DNA from: Paroedura picta
Lineage: Eukaryota > Chordata > Lepidosauria > Squamata > Gekkonidae
DNA: 64,000 nucleotides
Assembly (NCBI RefSeq): GCF_049243985.1
Contig: NC_135378.1
Span: 41,388,941 to 41,452,940, forward strand
Direction of reading: 5' to 3'
Position numbers and translations under genes: made by a program. Positions 1 to 11,290 of this stretch are shown in pieces. Under the pieces are notes generated by a model that saw only the letters and a program-made list of their open reading frames with translations, ran no database searches and had not been told where the DNA came from. Within the stretch, counting starts at the first letter, position 1; each line of letters starts with the position of its first letter.

Positions 1-334
1 ACATTCTGGCTTATCTTGCGCTACAAAATTATGGAACATTAACTCGTAACTATAATGACTGCAGTGTGGTATTCTGTTCAGAGTTCTAGTTAACTGAGCA
101 GCAAAAACAAGAGAAAAAAAATCTGAATCCATGAAAGAAAATCTATTCCAAAACAGTTCCACTTTAACCAGTAGCAGGTGGATTGGGAACTAGCACTACA
201 TAGTCATTAGAGTATTAATATGAAGATGACATAGCCTGAAGTTGTTCTGTTCATTCCCCCTCCCAGTGCCTTATTTGTTCCCATACTCTGTGCCTCTATA
301 ATTGCTTCTTTTTACCTATTGACTTGGTATTTGG
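1..334. other. AT-rich DNA, nothing recognised
   Basis: Low-GC sequence with short A-runs and no coding, RNA or repeat signature that I recognise. Confidence 0.5.
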
Positions 335-1365
335 CAACACAAGAGTCTTGTAATGCTTGGGGACAGTATTGTGCACTGGTTGGAGAAGTACATGGCCATT
401 TCTGAGCGGGTCTGACTTAGGCCTTGACAGAATTTTATCCATCCATTGGGCTTGGAGGTGCGGCATGTGTTGGTCTGCATTGCTGGCTCTTTTCTTCAGC
501 ATGTTACAGGAATATGGGATCCCGTCAGTACTTGACATTCAACTGGGTGAAAACAGTCTCCCTGCCATGTCCACTCTGGAGCTAACTCCATCTGTCATGC
601 AGGACCAGGTGCCCTGGTTTGCATGTCATGTGGTCTGCTTTGTTGGAATGATGGTCATGGAGGAGCACTTTTGATCTTTGGAAGGTGGACTTGGCAAGAC
701 ACAGGCTATGTAAGGCAGTGGCCAAGGATTGTATTTCCAGCCAGTGCTCAATCATCTGGCATCCTGACATAAATTTTTGGCTGCTGTCTTTGTATAGGGA
801 GGATGGCATCCACTTGTCTTCATGGGTCATGGACGTCTGGCTTGATGATGTCCACTCCACACTGTTAGGGTTGGCTGGGTAATGAGCGTTGGTTGGAGTG
901 AGGCTGGGGGAAGAGGTAGGCAGCCCTGCTCTGTGATAGTTTGGGATGCGGCAGATCCTTTTTGTATAGCCTGTGCCTGTGTGCTGGGCTTGGTTAGTAT
1001 TGGGGGGCCTCTGTAAACAGGCTTGGTGCACATTGAGCAATGGCATGTCTCTGGTGAGAAGGTGCTGCCTTGCTGTGTGGGTGATGGTGGGTGCCCTAAT
1101 AGAAGCTGATGACCATGGGGCCTCCAACAATACCACCACCCCATGGGCCCAGCAGGCCTTGCGGTATGGGGAAACTTGACCAGGGGTGTTGCTTGGTCCT
1201 CAGATCGGTGGCCTGCTGGTGTTGGTGGGCTTTGTCTGGTCAGCTGGCCACTCAGAAGTTGGATCTACCCCTTGGTATTTGCCTACACTCATGTACATAA
1301 CAATAAAGCTGTGGCCAGCAGTTATGCCAAAAGTATTGTTGTCCAAGTTCTCTTTGCAGCCCGGA
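335..1365 (+). mobile_element. Old Ngaro/DIRS-type 3' fragment: SGNH hydrolase relic plus B-type terminal repeat
   Basis: Translated pieces on the plus strand match, block by block, the hydrolase of the younger Ngaro at 20664-27790: a GDSIVHW-like first block near 358, an IQLGEN-like block near 540, and a DGIHLSSW-like block near 805-830. The sequence after the hydrolase, about 885-1365, takes the place of the B1 repeat and ends in the same kind of block (a CAATAAAG-like motif, then CTGTGGCC, then a TTTGCAG end) as the young B repeats. The element is clearly broken, with several disruptions, and lacks its 5' half, recombinase and A repeats. It is much older than the copy at 20.7-27.8 kb. The family call rests on shared domain order and short protein blocks. 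Confidence 0.7.
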
Positions 1366-1495
1366 AAATTCCAGCCTTCAAAGGTAATAAACGAATGAGT
1401 TTTCTAGCTAGAACTCTTAAGTTTGTCTTTTTTGAGAGATTTCCCACAAAACATGACAATCAGCTAGTTACTGAAATGCAAGGGAAATAAGATAT

Positions 1496-1507
1496 TTTCT
1501 GATATTA
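1496..1507. repeat. Target-site duplication, left copy
   Basis: TTTCTGATATTA occurs here and again at 1789-1800, directly flanking the SINE at 1508-1788. This is the expected product of LINE-driven insertion. Confidence 0.85.
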
Positions 1508-1788
1508 AAGGTAAAGGTATCCCCTGTGCAAGCACCGAGTCATGTCTGACCCTTGGGGTGACGCCCTCTAGTGTTTTAATGGCAGACTCAATATGGGGTG
1601 GTTTGCCAGTGCCTTCCCCAGTCATCACCGTTTACCCCCCAGCAAGCAGGGTACTCATTTTACCAACCTTGGAAGGATGGAAAGCTGAGTCAACCTTGAG
1701 CCGGCTGCTGGGATTGAACTCCCAGCCTCATGGGCAGAGCTTCAGACTGCATGTCTGCTACCTTACCACTCTGCGCCACAAGAGGCTC
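1508..1788 (-). mobile_element. tRNA-derived SINE, ACCTTT-tailed family, full length
   Basis: Read on the minus strand, it begins with a tRNA-like head (GGCGCAGAGTGGTAAGG-type A box, then a GGGAGTTCAATCCCAGC-type B box). It continues through a conserved body and ends in GGGGATACC followed by the ACCTTT tail. Near-identical copies lie at 12025-12312, 31268-31547 and 36531-36810, and a tail fragment at 10289-10362. Identical 12-bp duplications flank it. The body is of a kind abundant in squamate genomes; I do not assign a library name. Confidence 0.9.
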
Positions 1789-1894
1789 TTTCTGATATTA
1801 TCTTGCTGCTATTTATACAGAGCACTCATACTGTTCTAAAAGTTATGATTTGTCTATCATTGTGCATCCTGGTTTCATAGCCCAGATCACTTCT

Positions 1895-2079
1895 TCTAGT
1901 ATAGGTGGTTCTAATTCGTATCGTGTGTTTTTGGCTGGTAACTTAGGCACCTTGGTGTTTGCATATAATTATTCTGCATATTGTTGCCATTGATCCTTGA
2001 TCCTAGTTTGGTCGATCAAGTCTTTTCCATTCTTGTCTTTGATGGTCACTTTGCGAGTAGTGAAGGGAGCAAGCCCAGT
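1895..2079 (-). mobile_element. RTE-clade LINE fragment, 3' side of a CR1 insertion
   Basis: The minus-strand translation contains the block [20 protein letters not shown], typical of the linker just before the reverse transcriptase of RTE/BovB LINEs. The upstream part of the same element continues at 2498-2655, and a CR1 3' end separates the two. Only this short portion of the LINE is present, so it is a dead 5'- and 3'-truncated copy. Confidence 0.65.
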
Positions 2080-2511
2080 GAAGATAGGTTGAGGGACTTG
2101 GGAATGTTCAGCCTGGAGAAAAGGAGGTTGAGAGGGGACATGATAGCCCTCTTTAAGTATTTGAAAGGTTGTCACTTGGAGGAGGGCAGGATGCTGTTTC
2201 CATTGGCTGCAGAGGATAGGACACGCAGCAATGGGTTTAAACTACAAGTACAATGATATAGGCTATATATCAGGGGGGGGGAATTCACAGTCAGAGTAGT
2301 TCAGCAGTGGAATAGGCTGCCTAAGGAGGTGGTGAGCTCCCCCTCACTGGCAGTCTTCAAGCAATGCTTTGGGCTGATCCTGCGTTGAGCAGGGGATTGG
2401 ACTAGATGGCCTGTATGGCCCAACTCTATGATTCTATGATTCTATGCTCCGAACTTGTTTCTATGGCCTGTATGGCCCAACTCTATGATTCTATGATTCT
2501 ATGCTCCGAAC
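2080..2511 (+). mobile_element. CR1 LINE 3' end inserted in an RTE LINE
   Basis: The sequence follows the standard CR1 3' end: GAGGGACTTGGGAATGTTCA, a GAGAGGGGACATGATAG block, GGAATAGGCTGCCTAAGGAGG, then an ATTCTATG-repeat terminus. A 49-bp stretch covering the CR1 terminus and the first flanking bases is present twice (2406-2454 and 2463-2511). There is no target duplication, as usual for CR1. It is severely 5' truncated. Confidence 0.88.
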
Positions 2512-2655
2512 CTGAGCAAACATGTTTCTGGTATGGCCTCTAGTACACTCCTCTTCCAGTCGATTACATTGTTGTGCCCAATATGCTTCCTTATCTTGTC
2601 TAGCAGCACGTTGAAAACCTGCATTTATGATGAATGATGCACTTACAATGATGAT
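2498..2655 (-). mobile_element. RTE-clade LINE fragment, 5' side of the CR1 insertion
   Basis: The minus-strand translation gives RQDKEAYWAQQCNRLEEEC followed by TRNMFAQVRSI. This resembles the RTE segment that precedes the TIKDKNG block seen at 1895-2079, so the two pieces are one element split by the CR1. Confidence 0.6.
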
Positions 2656-2659
2656 TTGC

Positions 2660-4120
2660 AAGCCATCAAAAGTACTAACCACTTGCATGCAATTAAACAA
2701 CACTGGTCCTTTAAGTTATGAAGACTCCCACCTTTCTATTATCAATATTGTTAAAGCTGCTGTCTAACCAGATCCAAGAAGACTCACCAAATGTATAGCC
2801 TTGGGTTCTAGAAATGTTTGTGTTTACACTGTGCATGCATCACCTACTATTTCTTCAGGTGCAGGCCCATATTTTATTGCCTGACCAGAGCTTTACTTTT
2901 ACTCAATAGTTTTAATAGTGACCTTTAACTACATATTTCAGCAAACGTTTCTCTAATTATTCCATGAAAGGTATTAATTTCTAGCACTGTTCTCAGTAAT
3001 TATTCAGTTGGAAGCATATCAACATATTAAACATATTAAATAGTACATCAAAATATAAATTCAGTAAAATCCAATCAGCCCTGTCCATATTTTCCATGCA
3101 CAGAAGACCTTTAAAAAAACCTACCTGGAGCTTTAATATAGGCAAATGAATAACCATTGAATTCATTGGAGGCAGCTGCACCAGGTAAACATAATGCAGA
3201 TGATTTTATTACTATGACTAGCTGCTTTCCTATAATTCTTCCATAGAATATGCATACTAAAATAATAATATAGCCAGTCATAAAATAAAACCAATGACCT
3301 TGTGGTAAAACCAGGATAAAATAACTATGGACTATAAGAATAAAGAATGGTCTTTAAGCAAAGACTCCCCCTATCTGTTATGGTGATATTCTCTTAGCAG
3401 ATCTTGTTCTGATTTTATCCTCTTTATCTTAAAGAGGATAAACCGCTACTAAGGAACACTAGGAAGAGACTGCATAGAGCATTACAATTCATCTTAAAAC
3501 TGAACACACGGAGACAAAAAGTAGTGCAATAAGTGTAATAGCCTACATATGAAAAATGCTGTAATATGTCCTCTTCTGTAATGTTGTACTGAAGGTCTCT
3601 CATGCTGACAGCATGTTGACAGAACTCAACTTGATGAATGGCCTTTTAACATCATGTGAAGTTAGAATAGCTGTGAAGAGAATGAAATTCATGAACATGT
3701 TCCTTTTTAGACAAGATTTTCTTGACCTTGTCTCATATGGTGATCTGTGTTTTAAGATTCTTTTCAACAAAATGTAAAAAATAAAATTATATGGAGGTAA
3801 ATAAAGGTCAAAACAGATGAAATGCTAAAAGATCAATGATTCAATCTTTCCTGGTTTTAAAAAGGTAATGTTAAGAACAGGAACTCCAATTTAGATTAGG
3901 AAGGAGATGAGGTTTAATCCATCCAGCCTTGTATAGTTACATGGACAGAAACTGTTCCCCCTTACAAGGGAACTGATGAAACATCAATTTTTATGTTTTC
4001 CCTACCATAGATAACAAAAGTAAAGGGAGGGCAGTTTTGATAGGCTAAACCATGTACGAGTAGAAGGAATAAGCTGCTAACTCCTTTCCTTTTACAGAGC
4101 CATAGTCCCACAGGAATAAA
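2660..4120. other. AT-rich unique DNA
   Basis: No convincing coding frame, RNA gene or recognisable repeat. Frames are short and lack family motifs. Confidence 0.5.
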
Positions 4121-4397
4121 AGACCCAGTTTGGTGCAGTGGTTAAGAGAGTGGACTTCTAATCTGGTGAGCTAGCTTCGGTTCTGCGCTCCCCCACATGC
4201 ATCCAGCTGGGTGACCTTGGGCTTGCCACAGAACGGATAAAGCTGTTCTGACTGAGCAGTAATATCAGGGCTCTCTCAGTCTCACCTACCTCACAGGGTG
4301 CATGTTGTGAAGAGAGGAAGGGGAAGGTGATTGTAAGCCACTTTGAGACTCTTTCTGGTAGTGAAAAGCAGCATATAAAACCAACTCTTCTTCATAT
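4121..4397 (+). mobile_element. tRNA-derived SINE with MIR-like core, near full length
   Basis: The head CAGTTTGGTGCAGTGGTTAA contains a tRNA A box, and GGTTCTGCGCTCC stands where the B box should be. A MIR-like core follows (CTGGGTGACCTTGGGC), then CTCACCTACCTCACAGGG and GTAAGCCACTTTGAGACTC, ending in a CTTCTTC-type tail. Other copies lie at 9990-10200, 14944-15230, 30898-31085 and 33878-34033. Confidence 0.88.
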
Positions 4398-4695
4398 AAA
4401 AGCTTCTAAGTGGCTCATTATATCAGTCCCATCTAGTTTGACCCTGACATATAATGAAAGGAATGGGATGGATAATAAAATATTGATTTCATTGATACAT
4501 CTCCTTTCTCTCCAATGGGGGGTCCCCATTTCTCTTTGCTCCTATTTTATCCTCACAAGAACCTGACAAGGTAGGTTAGGCTTAAAGTATGTAACTGTAC
4601 TGTCACCCGGTGAGCTTCCATGACAGAATGGCAAGTCAAATCTCAATCTCTTACATCCTAGTCTAAATACTAAATTATAATTGGGTGGAGGCCTT
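4398..4695. other. Unassigned unique DNA
   Basis: Nothing recognised beyond short low-complexity tracts. Confidence 0.4.
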
Positions 4696-4860
4696 TCTCA
4701 AATTTATTTTATTTTTTATTATTATTAGATTTTTATCCTGTCACTGCCAGACAAGCTGGCTCATGGCAGTTCACAACATGATAAAAGCATTAAAAACCCA
4801 TAAACTTCAATATAAAACAGCTAAGAACAGCAAAGATGGAGATCACACAATCCCTCATTA
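4696..4860 (-). repeat. L2-like LINE 3'-tail fragment
   Basis: A TTATTATTAT-type tail is followed by ATCCTGTCACTGCCAGACAA, CTCATGGCAGTTCACAACA and A-rich sequence. The same arrangement occurs in the L2-like element at 14527-15890, here in reverse orientation and diverged. Confidence 0.45.
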
Positions 4861-6096
4861 GGCCCATATTCCTCAAGTCATCTATTGCTGGCTATGTCAA
4901 TCATATGTAGAACAGATGTAAATTGATTCCCGTCTTCCTTGAGGTCTTATTTTTAATTCCTAGACTCACTCAGGCTCCCATCCATTAAAGAATACTATTT
5001 TCTAGAAGCATAAAACGTCCAATTTCCTTGAAAATCTTAAGTCAAAAAGCTGCCATTGGCTTCTAAGGATACAGTAGTGTAGAAGAAATTCGTCAAGATT
5101 TTATTTTAATCATGTATTTGAAAAGTTGTAGAATACCTTGCTAATCACTGAGGAAACAAGTGAAAAATTATGTTATAAATATGGGACATGTCTCAAATTA
5201 TGCACACATGAACTATTAAAATATTTGCATGCCACCTCAGTAACATGGTTTGCAAGTCAATATACAAAATAACAAAAGTGTAATAAAATCCATTCCACAA
5301 TCAAAAAATTGATCAATGAGAAGCTACAGCGACCATTTAGAATAGTCTTAGGGAGCTGATAATGCAGTCAAAATTGCAAAGAGACAAGAGGAGTGATGCT
5401 AAGCAAATCTAACCATTACCACTCAAGTTTGATTCGAAACTGGCCAGAATTTCTTGACCGCATTAACAATATTCAGTAGAAACATTGCTGTTAAAACTGA
5501 CAGTTGTTTTTGAGTCAGTTGAATTCAAATGGTATTGTCAACTTGTCTTGGGCCAAGAAAGCAAAGGGTGGGTCTAAAACACCGCATCAAGTAGATCAAA
5601 GGAAGAAAAAATGCAAAAAAGGAAAAAAAATATGACTACAATCATATTGTTGGCAATATTCCCTTTTTAGTAAACAACATACAAAACTGTTGTTTGAAGC
5701 AATGCACTATATTCAAGCCATAAGTCTATATTTTTGTTGACAATAATGGCTTCAGACACTTGATTATCAAATTTTTAATCACTTAAATTATGGATTTTCT
5801 TTCTCCCGAGGAAGAGGGTATTGGATTTCAGGAAATGATTTATTGGTATAAATGAATCTTGGTCATGACTATTGCTTTCTTGAGTAATTTTAATCATAGG
5901 AATTCTTGTGCTAATTTCTGTATTGACAGCTAGCAATTTATCAATAGAACCAATTCTGACATTTTGAATTTGTCTCATTTTCTGGCATAGCAGACATTTT
6001 TGTATGCATTATATGAGGTATAATTTCTATTCTATATTCATTTTCCATCCAAAATAGTGTATGGCTATTGTAAAACCAATAACAAGAGCAATAATA
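4861..6096. other. AT-rich unique DNA
   Basis: No gene, RNA or repeat signature recognised. There are several short A-runs only. Confidence 0.5.
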
Positions 6097-6129
6097 GTGT
6101 GTGAGTGTGTGTGTGTGTGGGGGGGGGGA
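6097..6129. repeat. (GT)n plus G-run simple repeat
   Basis: GTGTGTGAG and GTGTGTGTGTG run directly into a ten-base G-run. Confidence 0.9.
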
Positions 6130-6835
6130 GTAAACCAAGAACAAGTAAAACTTAACTCCCGTCAAAACTTTGTTTTCATGTTTACAACCTGGTTTTGTTT
6201 CAACTATATTCATAATGCCTAGTAGTTGTGATTCATTTCTCCACTGTCTCATTTACCCTCTGCCAGTTTAGAAATTAATTAGAATTTTATTTTGTGTTCA
6301 TGCTTAAGCACTGCTTGTTTATCTGTTTATACTTCTACAGCCATATGCATTTTTCGAATGATTTTATATATTTTTCCGTGTGTATGCCTGCATTACGCAA
6401 CTGATTCAATTTGCAGTTTACAATTTGCAATTTGCTTTTGCAGTGTATTAAACAACAGTGCCTTTCAGTAAGCCACTTAATTGATATCAGTATTGCCCTG
6501 GAGTAAATGCTTTCCTGGCAATTGTGTACATACCAGGGTGTTAAGAACAGACAGAAATAGATGCCCGTGCTCTTTGTTTTAAGCCTACTGCTTACACACA
6601 ATCATTCTTCTGGGTCCAATTACAATGTCCAGCCTCTCACAACTCTCCCCAGAAATAAAGAGCCCAAAAGACCACAAATCCCAAAGGGGGGGGGGATGCT
6701 TTATCATTTTGGAATTTCTCCACAGCAACACAGAAGTATTGATTTTTTTAAAATTTAAAATACATTTACATTGTGGTGTTACTGCATAGAAATGCAAAAG
6801 TACACTTAAAAATAATATTGGGGCTTGGAAATTTG
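6130..6835. other. AT-rich unique DNA
   Basis: Nothing recognised apart from a G-run near 6685-6695. Confidence 0.4.
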
Positions 6836-7010
6836 AGTCCCCAAAATAACTTTTGTGCTTTGATTGGTGGCTTGCTGTGATTGACAGGTCAAGGAGGGGG
6901 GAGGAGCAAAAAGCTGAGATGAGGTGGAGAAAAATATGGGAGGAGTCTTGAAAACGCGCAGCCTACAATCATGCATTGGCAAGCAGGACTCTGTGTGAGT
7001 TTTGCGCCTT
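6836..7010 (-). repeat. Possible diverged copy of the repeat at 28376-29150
   Basis: TTTGATTGGTGGCTTGCTG followed by TGATTGACAGG resembles GTGATTGGCTGCCTGGCTTG plus GACTGACAGG at 58400-58445 and the reverse complement of about 28950-28995. The similarity is short. Two CCAAT-like boxes could alternatively reflect chance or an unrelated regulatory sequence. Confidence 0.25.
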
Positions 7011-8039
7011 CGTGTAGAATCGGTCATATTCTCTCTGTCCAACCACAGGCAATATTTCTTAGTCAGACACTGCTTGCATCAGCTTGGGAGTGTGAATGGA
7101 CAGGAATAATTTTATCTGCAAAATGTTTAGCAAATTGCTCACAGAATAAGTTTCTCTCTAATGAATTGCTGAATGTGATAGGAATTTAACTACATGAAGA
7201 AGCTTTGCTGCTGATACTGGTAAGGTACACAGAAGCAGTCAAAAAGTGATTTTAAAAATATGCTTTAAGATGTGTTTAGTCAAACATGACTCCAGGTTAC
7301 CTCCATCTGCACTTGTGGTTTCATGTCACAAAGCTCTGAGCAATCCAGGTTGACTCCTGAGGCAATTGCCCCTTAAGAAGGCATCTAGGTACAGTTGCAT
7401 AAAGATCCTGAACACAATTTTCATTCCATTAACTTGCTAGGCTAGTGATAGGAAATCTTGTATCAAGAAGCAAATCTTATAGAGCATTTTGTCAATTAAC
7501 TGAACTGTTGATTTCTAATACAATGTTTTCATTGGCCATTCATGAAGGATTATATGCTCAAGGCACATAATGCAGCAGAGTCTATCCGGTTTGTGTGTAC
7601 TTAGAAGAAACAAACTAAGATGGAGTCCCTTTATCTTTGCAAAACTAATATGAGTCCTTTATAGTAAGGTACTCCATTCTAGACAGGATAGAGTAGAGGG
7701 AGGATTCTAATCTAGTCTAATGAGCTAGGATGGATACAGATGCAGGAAGCAGTTCCTGCCTTCAAAGTCCTTCACTTCCAACAATCCAAACAGAGAGAGG
7801 TCAAAAAATTCCTGAGTGCACATTCTGTCCTCCTAATACAGTACCACTGTTAACCATAGATAAGATAACAGCTCTGGCATGTGGCCATATATATTCTGCT
7901 ATGTATGTGAGGCAACTGATATATTTCAGAGTTCCATAATGATCAGTCCTGAGAGCATGAGAACCTGCCTGACTCCTTTTTGCTGGATTATGAAGACACA
8001 GCCTGACAACATGGCAGAGAGGAGGGGGAGGCAGAAATG
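7011..8039. other. Unassigned unique DNA
   Basis: No coding, RNA or repeat signature recognised. Confidence 0.45.
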
Positions 8040-8336
8040 CTATTTTTATTAATTTAGGCAGATTGTGAGTGGGTGGGCAGGAAGGGATGTGCCAGTGTTT
8101 GTCTCTTGTGGCCCTTCATTGTTTACCCAGGGAGTTGCTAATCACCACTGAGGGATGGTAGGTGAATTCCCTCCAGGGCAGGCTGAATTATTGAGTTTGA
8201 AAGCAAGGGAAGGGGTGGATAACTTGGGCATGAAATTGGGGTCACTGTGGGTGGACAGGTAGTTGTGAGTTCTTGCATTGTGTAGGTGGTTGGATTAGAA
8301 GATCCTAGAGGTCCGTTTCAACTCTATGATTCTATG
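8040..8336 (+). mobile_element. CR1 LINE 3' UTR and terminus
   Basis: GGAAGGGATGTGCCAGTGTT, CTTGTGGCCCTTC, a GAATTCCCTCCAGGGCAGGC block and GGTAGTTGTGAGTTCTTGCA run into AACTCTATGATTCTATG. This is the usual order of a CR1 3' UTR ending in its ATTCTATG terminus. No coding part remains. Confidence 0.8.
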
Positions 8337-9035
8337 TGTTGGATCCTGCATACTACTGTGTCTATGCTGCCCTGCAATGATAATTTAATGGGCTGGGAGG
8401 GAGTAAGGAAGATCCTTTGCTTCAGCCCAGCACTTGATCACCCCTGTGATAATAGTTATTTGTGCATATTACAAATGTGAACTATTGGGGGCAAGAGCCA
8501 GAAGAGCATACCTAGGTGGATTACCCATTCTACTTTCATTTAGCCAGTGAATCCAGAGCATCTTTCCTTCTGCCTACTAGATTATCAGTGCTGTAAGGAA
8601 TCCATGGACAAGGGTTTTCTCAGATGGACAAATTCCTTTGATGATTCCTTACTTTTAGAGTTTTTTACAACAAAATAAACAGTTACCATAATTTGGAGAA
8701 ATTAGATTAATGCTGCATTTGCCCTATCAAAGTCAATGAAACTAGATCCTGTATCCTGGGGTGCAAATTGGATAATTATGCTTGTTCTCTTGGTACTCAG
8801 TTCTGGCAGATCTCAGTAGCAATGTTATGCTCATCCTGTCAGCTGCATCTCAGGTCTTCATGGCTCCTGTAACTGATAGTTTTAGGGACTTTGAAATATA
8901 TCTATTCTATAACCTTACATATCAGCTGAAAACAGCCACTTTCAACTCTTGTTTTAAGTGCTGGGGGACTAATATTTTTTAGCAAGGCTCTGATTTCCAG
9001 ACTTTCTGTTGAATTCAGAATATTTGCTTTCCACA
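8337..9035. other. Unassigned unique DNA
   Basis: Nothing recognised. Confidence 0.45.
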
Positions 9036-9092
9036 ACACTCATTGGGAGTAAGTCCCGTTGAATTCATTTGGACAGTTCCAGGTAAGCATTT
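9036..9092 (+). repeat. Short ancient interspersed repeat (AGTAAGTCCC type)
   Basis: ATTGGGAGTAAGTCCCGTTG and GAATTCATTTGGACAGTTCC follow a short motif widely repeated in reptile DNA. Related pieces may lie at 52485-52615 and 63825-63950. Its class is unknown to me. Confidence 0.35.
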
Positions 9093-9985
9093 ATAGCTTG
9101 GAGATTAAGTCTCCCATAACAGTATTTGCATGCTGTGTGATAGTGTATACATATTTTATATAAATATATACTTATCTACTAATGTGCAAAGAAATAAGAA
9201 CCTGAATGGTACGTGAAAGAGAGAGAGAATAGAGATTGGCTGATATTGCTTGAGTTTTACTCACTAATTGATTAGGAGCATGAAGACAGATAAATTTAAA
9301 TCAACAATGGAGAAAGCTGGATTTACATAATCAGAAGTGCAGATCAAATAAAGAAATCCATTATATCAACAATGTGTTCATCAGAAAGACATAGATCTGC
9401 ACTAAAAATACAAATATCATTTCCATGTCCTTATCATCTCTTCAGCGGATGTAAGATAAACCACTTATTTTCCCATCTGCATAGTAATATCTGATTTAGC
9501 CAGAGATATTTATATTATATGGGGAAATTAAGCCGTAGCTGAAGTTAGTGGAAATGGGGATAGGCAAAGAATTTTAAGTACAGCTGTGACAGTGCACTTT
9601 CCGTAGTTGGCTGGAATAATGTAGAGAAAATGCTTTCCTTTGTGGAATAATAAGTTGCCTAATAAATTTGCTGGAGGAGGATGCAAAGTACCTGGTTGGA
9701 GAAAAAACAAAGCAGATATTAGCTCATTCCTGGGCAAAATGACTTTAGTTCCAGCAGTTCACAATTCCATCTAATATCTTGATCTTATATGTTTGCATGC
9801 CCAGATGGGGAATGTATGTCTGATCACTGTGCTATGCTCAAGTGTCATTCCATTGGAAAAAAAAAATACTGCACTGATATACGTGGCCAGACAGGCAAAT
9901 TCAGGGCAGCAGGACCAGTGACTCCATGCTGCAGTCCTGTTTAGCTGTCATTTGCCACAGCGGGGCACTGCATTCTGCTGCTGGG
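9093..9985. other. AT-rich unique DNA
   Basis: No gene or repeat recognised. There is a short TATATA-rich stretch near 9145-9170. Confidence 0.45.
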
Positions 9986-9989
9986 CACT

Positions 9990-10200
9990 AGCAAGTTGGT
10001 GAGTCCCCACTTCTCCTCCACATGCAGCCAGCTGAGTGACCTTGAGCTCGCCACAGCACTGATACTGTTGTTCTGACTGAGCAGTCCTGACAGAGCTCTC
10101 TCAGCCTCACCTACCTCACAGGGTTTCTGCTATAGGGAGAGGAAAGGGAAGATGATTGTAAGCTGCTTTGAGATTCCTTCAGGAAGAAAAATGATATTGT
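9990..10200 (+). mobile_element. 5'-truncated tRNA/CORE-type SINE
   Basis: CACATGCAGCCAGCTGAGTG, GCCACAGCACTGATACTG, CTCAGCCTCACCTACCTCAC and GATTGTAAGCTGCTTTGAGA match the body of the SINE at 14944-15230. The tRNA head is missing. Confidence 0.8.
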
Positions 10201-10288
10201 GCTGTGTCTGATGGTGCAGTATTATTCTCCAGTAGGACATGGCTTACCAAATCAGTTAATTTTCCTAACTATAATACATATTCCTAAA

Positions 10289-10362
10289 AGGTAAAGGTAT
10301 CCCCTGTGCAAGCACCGGGTCATGTCTGACCCTTGGGGTGATGCCCTCTAGTGTTTTCCTAC
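10289..10362 (-). mobile_element. Fragment of the ACCTTT-tailed tRNA SINE
   Basis: Contains only the 3' part of the family on the minus strand: the tail, GCACCGGGTCATGTCTGACC and the CCTCTAGTGTTTTC end. It stops abruptly. Confidence 0.85.
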
Positions 10363-10599
10363 ATGCATACAAAAGGGTAGACATAAGGCATGATGAACCT
10401 GCCTTATCTTTCAATCTCTTGATTTACTGGTTACAGTGAGGATTTCAGCCATTTGCCCTATTGTTATAAATTAAATCTACTCATGTAAAATTAATATTAA
10501 AATCAATACTAATAAATCCTAATAAATCCTTTTCCACTTCTCAATATTTCATGAAAGGGAGTCTAATCACCTGAGCATGCTTGGAGGAACTTATTGCAC

Positions 10600-11290
10600 A
10601 GATGGAATCGTTACACCCTGATCAGCGGTTGACCAGCCATTAGGACCACCAGAACACTCTTAGTGAGCTGATGACTCCACACTTGGCCAGGCCAGCCCAG
10701 TAACAGAAGGGCCATATATATAGCCAGCTTGGCAAAAAGACTAACTCCCTCCTTCCTTTGGTGGTGGGATCTTTTCCAGAACTGTCTACCCTCCCTGTTG
10801 CTCATGATCCAGCGGTTCTCTTTTCTCTAGTTAGGGGCCTTAATGCTAGGGTTGGTTAATTCCTAATTATTTTGTTCCACTGAGGTAATTCTCACCTTCC
10901 CCCTGGAACTGGTAATTTTTCCCTTAGCTGAATTTCTTGCATCTTCATATTAAAGATTTCTTTTTAGTGTTCTGACTAATTCTAAATGTTTTTCAATATG
11001 GGCTCTGTCTAAATTTTGGCTAACGGTACTTCTTCTATCTTTTATCAACCTCAGTTTTAGCTTTCTCTGCTTCTACTTTTGCCAGTTCAATTTTAATTCT
11101 CATTATTTCTATCTCCTGACTAGGATTCTCCACAGCACCTAATTCCTCTCCCTCACCTCCATGTCCTTATTTACATTTACAAGGTTGTGCCATTTCTGTA
11201 GGAATTTTTCTTATTCTAGTGTTGAGTTTATCTTCATATCATGGCACTGTCACCATATATGATGAGGATATGGTCAACTCTGGGTAGTAG
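10600..11290 (-). mobile_element. Possible LTR-retroelement fragment (weak)
   Basis: On the minus strand, TGGTGACAGTGCCATG near 11245-11260 resembles a Gypsy-type primer-binding region. The piece at about 11065-11110 translates to a charged helical stretch (IELAKVEAEKAKTEVDK) like the start of some Gypsy Gag proteins. No LTR pair was found. If real, it is an old, broken remnant with many breaks. It could equally be unrelated unique DNA. Confidence 0.25.

Noticed and set aside
1508-1788. tRNA gene on the minus strand
   Set aside because: A- and B-box sequences are present, but a SINE body, tail and target duplications follow, and the tRNA fold is degraded.
6836-7010. CCAAT-box promoter
   Set aside because: Two CCAAT-like boxes occur, but there is no transcript, exon or CpG island nearby. 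A diverged repeat explains them equally well.
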